From positions 372,001-436,000 of the forward strand of contig JALJCQ010000022.1 in assembly GCA_023091665.1 (NCBI GenBank): a DNA stretch of 64,000 bases, read 5' to 3'. The notes below the pieces were generated by a model that was given only the letters and a program-made list of their open reading frames with translations, did not search any database and had not been told where the DNA came from. The position numbers and the translations under genes are program-made. This document shows, piece by piece, positions 9,169 through 20,100 of the stretch (its first letter is position 1; every line of letters begins with the position of its first letter). The DNA is from Pythium myriotylum. Its lineage: Eukaryota; Oomycota; Peronosporomycetes; Pythiales; Pythiaceae.

Positions 9169-12093
9169 AAAGAGATCTTTGGATCCATCCAGATTGTGAA
9201 ACTCAACGCTTGGGAGAGCAAATTTTTTGATAAGATCGCGGCATATCGAGAGTTTGAATTAGTGGCTATCGCCCGATTCATGTACCTTGTTGCCATGAGC
9301 ATCTTCGCGTTGTGGGCATCACCACTGTTCGTCTCCATAGTCTCGTTCGCTGTTTATTCAATGGTTATGGATGAGCCCTTAACCGCGGCCAACGTGTTCA
9401 CAGCCATGGCACTCTTCAACGCGATCAGAGACCCACTGCGTGACTTCCCAGACGTCGTCTCCAAGTTTATTCAAGCCAGAATCTCAATTGATCGAATGAG
9501 TGACTTCCTACAAATCGATGAGTACAACGCCACCAACGTCACCCGTGATGGAGCCGCTTATCCAGCCGACGTCGTCATCAGCATACAGGACGGATCCTTC
9601 GGATGGACCAAAGACACCGCGCTCCTCAAGAACGTCAACATCACCGTCAAAAAAGGTGACCTCGTCGTGGTCCACGGATCGGTCGGCGCCGGCAAGTCGT
9701 CGCTGTGCTCGGCGCTTCTCGGCGAGATGGACAAGCTGTCTGGCTCGGTGTTCGTGCGTGGCCGCGTCGCGTACTACTCGCAGCAGGCGTGGATCCAGAA
9801 CATGACGATCCGCGAGAACATCTTGTTTGGCAAGGCGTATGACGAGAAGTTGTACGAGGAAGTTGTGGACGCGTGCGGGTTGGTGCCGGACCTGGAGCAG
9901 TTCCCAGCGGGCGACTCGACGGAGATCGGTCAGAAGGGCGTGAACCTGTCGGGAGGTCAGAAGGCTCGACTGTGTCTGGCGCGAGCGTGCTATGCGGATG
10001 CAGACGTGTTGATCTTGGACTCTCCGTTGGCGGCGGTGGATGCAGTGGTGCAGAGCGAGATCTTCAGCAAGTGTTTGTGTACGCTGTTGGAGAAGAAGAC
10101 GGTGGTGTTGGTGACGCACGCGCCGGACATCATCTCGTCGGAGGCGGCGAACTACAAGTTGGAGGTCGTGGATGGAGAGGTGAAGGGTGGTCGTGTTGAT
10201 CCTGTGAAGCGTCGTGTTGCTTATGTGACGCGTCAGTCACCTCGTAAGCTGAAGGAGGCGGTGGAGAAGGATCAGGCAGCAGTTGATGGTGATGCTGGTC
10301 GACTAATAGTCGAGGAAAACCGTCACGAAGGAAGGGTTTCGATGAAAATACTGTCTGGGTATCTACAAGCGATGGGAGGCACCCCCGTTGCCGTCATGTT
10401 GCTGACTGTTCAGGTCGTGTGGCAAGCCTCCCAGATCGCAAGCGACTTTTGGCTGAGCCATTGGACGGCCGACACGACGGCTGTGTATGACGCGAAGGAG
10501 ACGGCCCACAACATGACCGTGTACGCAGCCTTGGGCCTGGGCAGCGCGTTCATGGTGCTTGTCCGGACTGTCAGTATCGCATATTTTGGTCTGCGCGCCT
10601 CACGCCACCTTTTTGACTCGATGACACGCTCGCTCTTGTTTGCGCCGTTGCGATTCTTCGACTCTAATCCGATAGGGCGAATCGTGAACCGGTACGGCGA
10701 CGATGTGTCGTCGGTCGATTTCATGGTCCCTATCGGCGCCGGCAGCGTGCTCGCCATGGCATTCTTCACAGCGTGTCAGCTTGCAACCGCGATCTACACG
10801 GTGCAGTACCTCGGCGCACTCGTGATTCCGCTCGTGTTCATCTACGTGCGAGTCGGGACGTTCTTCTTGACACCAACGCGAGAGATATCTCGTCTCGCCA
10901 AGGTTTCAACCTCTCCAGTTCTCAGCCACGTGACGGCGTCGGAAGAAGGCGTTGCATTGATTCGAGCATTTGGACCCGCGTGGGTTCGCCGCGCCGTCGC
11001 TGAGAACTTCAGCCGCATCGACGACAACAACAAAGTCTGGTACGCTCAGACAGTCGTGAGCCAGTGGTTTCAGCTCCGCATGCAGCTAGTTGGCTCCGGC
11101 GTGGTCATCGTCGTAGTCTCGGCACTCGTGTACCTCCACGAACACCTCACACCCGGAATTGTCGGACTGGCGTTCACGTATGCACTCAGTGTCGATGTCG
11201 GTCTCGGTCGACTGGTGATGACATGGGCGTGGTTCGAAGTAATGATGGTGAGTCCGGAGCGCATCAGCGAGTACTGCTCCATTCCGGCTGAAGGCGACAG
11301 CAAGGTGCTACAGATCCAGCCCTCCCCTCAATGGCCACAACAAGGAACCATCCAGTTCGACAGCGTCGTCTTCTCCTACAAGGAAGGCGCACCTGCCGTT
11401 CTCAAGGGACTCTCCTTCTCCATCAAGAACAACGAGAAGATCGGCATCGTCGGACGCACGGGAGCGGGCAAGTCGTCTTTGACCATGGCGCTGTTCCGTA
11501 TCAACGAGCTGAACAGCGGGCGCATCCTGATCGACGGCGTGGACATCGCGTCGATGCCGCTGCAGTCGCTGCGGTCGCACCTGTCGATCATCCCGCAGGC
11601 GCCTGTGCTCTTCAAGGGTCCGTTGCGGTCGTACATGGATCCGTTCGACGAGTACAGCGACTCGGACATCTGGGAGGCGTTCGAGAAGGTGGAGATGAAA
11701 GAGCAGATCGCGGCGCTGGAAGGTCAGCTGTCGTACGAGCTGAGCGAGAACGGCGAGAACTTCAGTGTGGGCGAGCGGCAGATGCTGTGTATGGCACGAG
11801 CCATGCTGACCAAGTCTCGGATCGTGGTGATGGACGAGGCGACGGCGTCGATCGACCACGCGACGGAGAAGAAGCTGCAGCACATGATCAATCGGGACTT
11901 CCAGGAGGCGACGGTGCTGACGATCGCGCATCGTCTGGCGACGGTGCTTGATTCGGACCGCATCATGGTGTTGAGCGACGGTCGCGTGGTGGAGTTTGAC
12001 TCTCTGTTGAACTTGGTGAAGAAGGAACGTGGTGTGTTTTATGAGCTGGCGAGCGAGGGCGGTGTGCTGGCTGAGATCCTCGCTCGGAGTTAA
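9164..12093 (+). pseudogene. ABCC/MRP-type transporter, 3' fragment downstream of the retrotransposon
   Basis: The interrupted ABCC gene resumes here: CTATC (target duplicate) then an open frame of 974 codons from 9169 to the stop at 12093. It holds the end of TMD1, NBD1 (Walker A GSVGAGKSS, signature LSGGQKARL, Walker B VLILDSPLAAVD, where the catalytic glutamate position is serine, as is common for a degenerate ABCC NBD1), TMD2, and NBD2 (Walker A GRTGAGKSS, signature FSVGERQM, Walker B VVMDEATASID). No stop or frameshift is visible, consistent with very recent disruption. NBD1 is nearly identical in DNA to the gene at 1-1513, and NBD2 to the gene at 35731. An internal ATG at 9196 could give an N-terminally deleted protein if transcription started in the LTR, but that is speculative. 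Confidence 0.93.
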
Positions 12094-12343
12094 GATGTGG
12101 GATGTCGAGGATAGAACTTGCTGTGAGCAAACTGTCTGTCGCGATGAACGCCTTTGAATGCTTATGTTTGGAGTCGTTGTTTGTTGTGTGATCTTGATGC
12201 GGAGGCATTGATTCTATGTTGCAGCGTAAGGACAAAGTTCATGCCAACTAAGAACCACACCACGTTTTCCGCAATTCATTCGAACTGAGTTCCTACTTGC
12301 GCGCAACCGGGTCAGTTGTGTCTTGCTCACCTCTCAGTATAGT

Positions 12344-12462
12344 AATAGATACATCTATCAGTTAACGCAGGTGTCGTTTCCTCGATGTGAAACCCCTTCC
12401 ACGGTCTCACCTCCGCATGCCTCAATGGGCGACGGAGCCTGTGTGTATGTGTCCCAGACGCT
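12344..12462 (+). repeat. 119 bp direct repeat, upstream copy (duplicated start of the Sfi1-like gene)
   Basis: This 119 bp stretch is repeated at 14009-14127 with one mismatch. The downstream copy contains the 5' untranslated region, start codon and first 12 codons of the Sfi1-like gene. Here the same start codon leads into a different sequence and a frame that ends by 12556. The copies flank the Helitron-like insert. Upstream of this copy lies what may be the original promoter (12290-12343), now separated from the gene. Confidence 0.92.
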
Positions 12463-12657
12463 ACCACCCAAGGTGCTGGTGAGAGGGCTCGCCAAACACA
12501 TGTGGTCCACATGGTCTGGCACGCCCCGTTACCGGAAGATCATATATTTACCGTAAATCTACTGTTGATTATGTTGTTGACATAAGCAGTTGAACGGAGG
12601 CTGCTTGCCATAGCTGACGATCCAGAATGGTATCGTGCTCTCGCACGACTTCGCTCT

Positions 12658-13533
12658 ATGAATGAGTCGAACTCGAACATCCAGTTGTTCAACACCCGTC
12701 ACTTTGCACACGATGACATGCCACTGTGGAATCAAAACGCCACTCATATTGCCTACCGGAACGTTGATGTAGACGCTGCAAATGCTGAGTGCCTCACACG
12801 ATGCAAAACCAAGATCCAACACATCCAATCAACTCATTCTGTCTTACCCAATCTACGAGCCAGGGACGTCAGTCAACCACTGGACATCGGAGTGATTGAG
12901 GCAGCATTGCGTGTTGCAGAACAACCAGATTCAAGTCGAGATCGATGCGTACCTGTGGTAGTGGATCTTGCCGTCGGTGTTCCCGTCACAATCACACATA
13001 ATTTGGCACAGAACGCCGGCCTGTGCAACGGGACGAAGGCGACCGTGATTGACTTCATCTACACTTCTTCATCCAGTCTACCGGTCGTTTTAGTCCAAGT
13101 GCAGGACAAGTACATTGGCCCTTCGTATTTGATTGGCACAGACAATGTTGTCCCCATCCCTCCGCATAACATCTCCTGGCTATCCGCTGACAAGACGTAC
13201 AGAACGACACGATCCGGATTACCACTACGGCTTGGTTTCGCGATGACCATCCACAAAGTCCAAGGTCTCACGTGCTCCAAACTTGTATTCAATCCTGTTG
13301 CTATCCCAACATCCACGTATGCATACGTAGGACTGTCGCGTGTCCGACGTCGTGAAGACGTCATTCTCACTCGATCACTTCAACCACTGAGATCACAACT
13401 CCAACAGAAGACGCGCGATATCCGAGAAAAGGAATGGGAGAGACTCGATGGACATGATCAGAGTACGCGCTCAAACACTGCGCAACTCGTGCTACAAATG
13501 AAGAATCTAGCAACGGCAGAAAACAGTCTTTAA
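12658..13533 (+). pseudogene. Pif1-like helicase, C-terminal fragment (Helitron type)
   Basis: A 291-codon frame resembling the C-terminus of Pif1-family helicases found in Helitrons. Visible motifs are LAVGVPVTITHN followed by GLCNGT.A.V (the 2B-like region that reads V.L..N....GL.NGT), and the motif VI region TIHKVQGLT with a following YVGLSR segment. The open frame extends upstream to about 12585 without an ATG, and the Walker A/B half of the helicase is absent, so the gene is truncated at its 5' end. The stop at 13533 appears natural because the final motifs are complete. It lies just upstream of the Sfi1-like gene, on the same strand. Confidence 0.8.
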
Positions 13534-14008
13534 TCTGATCAACCTTCCATGTTCCTCCTCGGCTCTTTCCCACCACGGTAATGAACGACACACTACTGTC
13601 ACCACCAACGATTTCCATTTCATGTAAATGAGAGTCCATTACAATTGAATGATTTCCAATTCGTGTAAATGAGAGTCTGATTATTGTTGATATCGTACTT
13701 AAGCGGCACGGGGCCGAAAGGCATTAGAACTTCAATGTGCCGAATTTCACCTCCTTTTACAAACATTTACACTGTAAAGTAAGATGATGTATAACTCCAC
13801 TGACTGAAGTCACTACAGGTTATCACAACTAAAAGGAGGCTAAAAAGTGTCCGGCTTATGCCCTTTCCCATAATACCTGACTCTTCCACCAGACTAGACC
13901 AGTGACCAAACACTCTCTCAGTTAAACATGCGAAGCCACTGACATTAAACTGAGTACTATCAATTACCCTAACCTGATCCCCCCTGCATTATAACGGGGC
14001 TTCGCCCA
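13534..14008 (+). other. Non-coding tail of the Helitron-like fragment
   Basis: 475 bp without a supported gene. It contains two near-identical short repeats ending GTAAATGAGAGTC (around 13611-13636 and 13650-13674), an A/T-rich stretch, and at the right edge the hairpin GGGC-TTC-GCCC at 13997-14007. The sequence then runs into the downstream 119 bp repeat. Confidence 0.5.
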
Positions 14009-14127
14009 AATAGATACATCTATCAGTTAACGCAGGTGTCGTTTCCTCGATGTGAAACCCCTTCCACGGTCTCACCTCCGCATGCCTCAATGGGCGACGG
14101 AGCCTGTGTGTACGTGTCCCAGACGCT
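14009..14127 (+). repeat. 119 bp direct repeat, downstream copy (start of the Sfi1-like gene)
   Basis: Second copy of 12344-12462 with one T/C difference. It includes the ATG at 14090 used by the Sfi1-like gene. Because the repeat starts right after the Helitron hairpin, the gene's present upstream sequence beyond 81 bp comes from the insert. Confidence 0.92.
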
Positions 14128-17100
14128 GCTAGATGCGGTGGAAAGAGACAAGCGGGCACTCAAATGGCAGCTCGCACAGGCAACCAAGGCCGCCGAGAGC
14201 CGAGCCGCGCAGCTCGCGGCCAGCGAGGCCAAGGTCAAAGACCTCATGACGATCGTTGAAATGAACAAGAGTGTGGCGGACAAGGCCGTGCAGCGCAGCT
14301 ACAGCAAGCAGTGCTTGCTGCAGCGACTACACCTCGAGCGTGTACAGCTGCAGACCCGCGTCGAGACGCTCTATCGCAACCGGCTCGACTTCCTCCAGCG
14401 TCGCGCAAGCATGAATCGACAACGAGAGACCTTCCAGCAGTGGCGGAGCGAAGCCAGAGTGCAGCGACGGCGTAAAGCGGCAGTCAGAAGAGTAACGTTG
14501 AGTGATCGACGGCGACGGCTACGACGAGGCTTCCACTGTTGGCGGCAAATGACGAAAGTGCCGGACCCTGCGTGCAGCCAATCGAAAGCGGAGATATATC
14601 CACTGCCGCTGAGCAGTCTGTACACGTTTCCAGTGCCCGAGAAGCCACCATTCATGGCACGCCCAACCGTTCGGTTTGCATTGTCCTCCTCATCTTCATC
14701 CGTCGTGAGCGATTCGATGTCCATTTCGTCACTCACTGATTCCCACCAGACGCTGAGCTTCGCGACTTGGAAGGCACAGTGGCTCGCGCGGAAGCGACGC
14801 CACACGACTGCAATTCATTTCGCTCGATTAATGCTAGTCAAGCGTGTGCTGGCGGCGTGGAAGCAAGTGATTCGGCGTCGGAACTGGCGTGACGCAATGA
14901 TCGCCACGGCGACGCAGAGGCGGAGGTACCACCGATTCCACGTGTGGGCGTCGTGGGCCAAGCGGCGTCGGAGAACGCGAACGCTGCTGAACAAGATTCA
15001 GCGACGACTAGGGCACCAACGACTGCGGCAGGCGTTTATGAGACTGCGTGTCAAATGCCTGGAGAAGTGTATGGCCGAGTGGGGAGAAGTGCTGAGGGAC
15101 GCGCGTAACGCGATCGAAGAAGAGCGTAAAATTTACGCTCTGCAACAGAGCGAAGCCATGAACGAGCTCGAGAAGCAGGCAGCCCATTATCGACTGCAGC
15201 AAAAACAGCTCGTGAAGAACGAGATTGAAGCCCTCGACGCGAGGAGACGGCAAGCAGTGTTGGTAAGGTGCATCGGGATTTGGCTGCGCCGGGTTATGCT
15301 ACGGAGGATCCAGATGAGGGTCGCGACACAATTCTATCGATTCTGCAATTTGCGGCGACTGGAGGCGAGATCCTTCACAGCCTGGAAGGCAAGGGCTCGC
15401 GAAGGCAAGCGGCTTGACTTGTTGTCGCAGCGACGACAGCGAAGGCAAACGAGAGAACTTGCTGGCGGTGTGTTCTGGGCATTCCGCGGGATTGTTCAAT
15501 TACTAAGAAGGCAACGACACACACTACGGCGGGTACTTCTGTTCAGCCTAAAGATGGCGGCACTGCGATGCTTTTGGAAATGGCGAGTGAGTGTCAATAT
15601 CGAGAACGAGCAAGCCAACGCTCATCTCCAGCAGCGTGAGCTCTCGCAGCGCCTTGATATGCGAGAGTTGGCCTGGCGTGGCGAAGCACAGCGGCTGCGC
15701 CGCGTAGCCTACCGGTACCAATTGCAGTGCGCACTTTGTATGGGTGACAGTAAGCGAGAGAAGAGGATCCGAGAGGTGTTTGCAGCATGGCAAGCGCGGG
15801 TTCACTTTTCTCTCAAGTGCAAAGCCGTGCTGTGGAGGTTGATCAAGCACAAAGCGAGACGAGGGCTGGAAATGGCGGTCGCAAAATGGCAGGAAAACGC
15901 TAGTAACTGGAGGCGCCTCAACGCAGCACTGCAGGTGAAGGCGACCGATCAGGAACGACGAAGGCTCCGACACGCTTTTCAGGGTTGGCGCTCAACAGTT
16001 CAGCGACAGCAAGTCGTTACCGCCCGTGGAGGGCTCCAGTACTTCACTTTGATGATGTGGAAATCCAAGAGTAAGCAGCAACATGCGCGCAAGGTAGCAT
16101 TTGAACGGCTCATACAACGCCACTTGCTCAATCGGTGGGAAAGACCGGCATTCAACTTTTGGCGGAAAAAGAGTAACGTAGCCAGACTCACAGAAACACG
16201 TCGACACGAACAAAAGTCGGAATTGCTCCAGCGCACGTTCCGAAGATGGGCCACTCGGTTAATCCACTGGTCTCAGCAAAGGAGACAACAATACAGAGCT
16301 ATTGCAGAAAAAGCCGAGCGTCGAGCAGCCCAACGATTATTGGAAGGAGTTTGGAGTGCATGGCGTGGAGTCATCATCCGGCAGGGAATCACGAGTACAT
16401 GCAGCACGTTATGTTTCGCCCTGAAGCGTAGGCACGAGAACCATCGGCTATTGCGACTGTCGTTGGTCGCGTGGGCTTCATCTAGTTTTCGATCCAAGCA
16501 TAAACGACTCTATCTTCAGCGTATGCTAACACGACAGTGTGCCCGTGCGAAGGGCGCAGCTTGGATCCAGTGGCGTGGAATCGTCGCTAGCCACCAAGGT
16601 GTGCGAGCTGGTCACGCGAAAGCGAGGCACGCGATGCAAATACGGCTGAAGGAGAATCGCCTTCAGCGCCTGCTCCGATTCTCATTCTCAGGATGGCAAG
16701 AGCGAGTGGTAAGATCCAAGAAACAGAAGCAATTCCTCTCGATGTGGCTTCGTCGCCGTCGGGTGTTGACGCTCGCGTTGTGCCTTATTACGTGGCGCCG
16801 GGACTTTGTATCTCGGATGCACTTCCGTCGTCTTCTACTGCGCTCTAGAATGGAGGTGAAGTGGAAAGGAACCTTGAGGCTTGGGTTGCAGCAATGGAAA
16901 CGTCACATTTCAGCTTTGGTGGCAATTCAAACACAAATAAATGCCTCCAACCGCCAGAGCCATACCCAGTGTCGCGCACTTGAGGTCATGCGTCGAATCT
17001 GGACATCTCGTGACCTTCGGGCCTGCTTTTGCGCTTGGCGGACACACACGCGAAAGATCCATAGCCGAAAGGCCATGTTAGAACGAGTCTTCAGAAAACG

Positions 17101-20100
17101 AGCGTCGCGACTTCAGCTCCTTGTGTTGACCAAGTTGTCCGTTCACTGTGAACAGCTCAGGGTGCTTGAAAGACTCGTTCTAATCTGGATCCGCTTGAGA
17201 CTTTTTGTGGGATGGAAGCAACTACGGGATGTTGCGGAAACGTGCGCGACTCGGGAACAGGTGATCCACCGATTACTTGCGATTCTGCTGCGAGTTTTTG
17301 TGCGTGCATCATGGACGCAATGGAAGCGTCAGGATCGACTTGTTCTTAAAAATCAAGTTGCACTGACTCAGTCATCACTCGGACAATCCATCCGTTCCTT
17401 CATGGATCGTATAGGTGCACGTCACTTCGCGAAAGCATTGCTCCTCCGGATATTTGGTCGGTGGCGTGCTCAGGCTCGTTCCCAACACCAACTTCGTCAA
17501 CGAGTCCTCCAGATCCTCACGAAGCAGGACTTCGTCAATGTGAGGAAATCATTCCTGATGTGGAGTAGCTACGTTGAAGGCCGTCGAAAGGTTCGGTTAA
17601 TTCTCTCGAAGGCCATCCACCGACAAACCTTCTCCATCCAATGCGAGAGCTTTGCAACTTGGAAGTCGTTTTCTGTAAAGCAAGGCTACGAGGCCAGGCT
17701 CATCGCCACGCAGCACCAGCTTCACCACCATCGTGAGTCACTCGCTCGCCATGTCGCAATTGCAATGTTCTTGAACTGGCAGAAGCCGACGCTGGCAACG
17801 GTATTTCGAGGGTGGAGGGCGATTACATTCAACAAGGTGCGAGCTGTCGATGAGATGGCGACCCGAGTGGCGATGCGGAGGCGGAAAAGGGTCATGTTTG
17901 AATGGCGGAAACGAGTCAGACACCAACGAGCGGCTTCGCATGTCCTGTTGACGCTCCTGTCTCGGAGGCAAGTTGAGTTGGTTAAGCTCGCTTGGCATAC
18001 CTGGTCTGATTGGTGCTGGCGACTAGAGGCAGTGGAGATCTCACTTCGTCGCTTATGCTCGCTCATGAGGCTGCGGCTCCTTCGGGCGGCGTGGACCTCC
18101 CTCCGCGTCCACTATGACCGCGTTCAGCGCCACCAGTCCATGGCTGTGGTGATCTCAGCTCAAGCGCAGCTTCATCAACAGAAAGAGCTATTCCGTCTAC
18201 GCAGAGTCGCCTTTGTAATGCAACGCCAGGAGCGGTGCTGCGTGAAAGAGCCATTCGTTGCATGGAAGTTGTTTGTGGCGTCCAGACGACAGCACCATTT
18301 GCTGATGGCGGCTGTCGGTAGAAGACACAATAGACGCAAGGCTCGCTGGATGCTGCGGAATTGGCGCGGCGTCGTCATCCAATCCCAAGCGCAACGCAAT
18401 CGCATTGACAAATGGGTCGCACTCAAGCGCAAGCCTCGCTGGGTCCGTGGAGCATGGAACACGTGGAGAGATTTTGTTGTTCGCCGCTGTCATGCAAGAA
18501 TACTATTGCAACAGTTGGTGGAGAATCAGGGCCTTCACGCTTTGTATCTAGCTTGGCGAAGATGGCGAGATCTCGTCCTTTCGGAAATCCAGACAGAGAA
18601 AGCTGAAGAAGTTGATCAGTGGCGACGTGCGACCATGATGCAGCAGCGTCAAGTTGAGTCGCTGGAAGAGAAGACGGAGCAGTTGCTACTCCAGTCGGTC
18701 GAGCTCAGACGAGCTGCACAGGCCCAGCGCCAGCGATGTGCAGTATCCTTTGTGACAAAATTGGCGAGGGTTGAAAACGCAGCGGAAAAAAGACGAGTGC
18801 GACGAAGGTGGGGCCACTGGGCTACGCTGACTAATCAGGCTCGTTTGATGCAGCGTGTTTTAAATCGACTGCACATGTTGAGAGAAGGGGAGGCATTTTC
18901 TCGATGGAAGGAAACCACAGACCGGTCTAAGTGGGCATACCACCAATCGATGATGCTGGATCGAGTGGCTCGAATTCTTGGAGAATCGTCAGTCCAGGTT
19001 CGAAAGAAGACAACTTGGCGGCGGTGGCGAATGTTCGTCAAGCAACGGCACGCTAAGCAAAAGCAATGCAGACTAGTCGAAATACTCACGCGAAAAGCTG
19101 GCGATGGGACGATACTTCGCTGCGTGTTTGTTGCGTGGAAGACCGTTGTTCGGGGGCGAAGGAGAAGCATTGACATCGCTCGAAAGATGAGGAGGCTCGT
19201 CGATTGTCGGCATCTTCGCTTAGTTTTTCGAGCGTGGGTCGATTGGCGGGAACGAGAATGCTCCAAGCGAGAAGGATGGCTGGTGGTCGGTCGAATCTAC
19301 AAGGCGATCGAACGAAGATCTCTGCAGCGAGCTTGGTTGCGCTGGCGGAACTCCGCATGTGAGGCGGTCGTCGTGATGGCGAACACTCGAGCGGTGCTGC
19401 TCGAAGTCGAGTCAGCAGAACTCGAACTCAAGTACGCCACCAATACGATGCTCCTTCGTGCACTTACGGCCTGGAGGGAAGTTACTACGCAGTCGAATCA
19501 ATCCCGTGACGAGAAGTCTCGATTACTGACAGAGCTCCAATCCAAATGGATAACGAAAAGCGCTCTCTACGAATGGCAGAGGCACTCGCTGCTCAGCAAA
19601 CTAGATTCGTTGAAGAAACAGCGCCCTGTGTTGTGTGTTAGGACACAGATCAAAGGCTATCGGACCAAGTCCGGCAGTTTGGGGGAGCGAGGGGCTGTAG
19701 TACACTACGGACAGTACAAGCAGCATCGCCATCTCCACCACTGGCGACTCCAGCTCGCTTGTCGCGTCGCGAGCACACGACTTCGCCGATTGCACGGCCT
19801 CGCCTGGATGCTCAGCTGTCTGAGACGGCTAATCCGACGCGCTCTCCGACGCTCGCTGTGGAGGTGGTTTGCTCGGATTCAGCCCATGTCAAACGCGCTC
19901 CAGGCCGTCGACTACAGAGCGTTGCCTTGGCGGCGAGTAGACGTTGACTACGCTAGCAGCATGCTCCTGTTGACCCTAGAGGAGCTCGATCTGGCTCGTC
20001 AGACCCATCACAACGAGCTCTTGCAGCGCGCTTGGCGCGTCGTGGACGCCATTGCCCGCTCAGCCAACCGCCAGGGCTTGCGCCGCGCGTTCGACAAGTG

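Larger units (their letters stand above)
12463..14008 (+). mobile_element. Helitron-like fragment carrying a Pif1-type helicase C-terminus
   Basis: The 1,546 bp between the two 119 bp repeats includes the C-terminal third of a Pif1/RecD-like helicase on the plus strand, then about 475 bp of non-coding DNA, then a short hairpin (GGGC TTC GCCC at 13997-14007) close to the right boundary, which falls between A and T bases. Helicase C-terminus, non-coding tail and terminal hairpin in that order match the 3' part of a Helitron. A canonical CTRR end and a 5' TC end are not clearly visible, and no Rep (HUH) domain is present, so this is a truncated or decayed copy at best. Confidence 0.6.
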
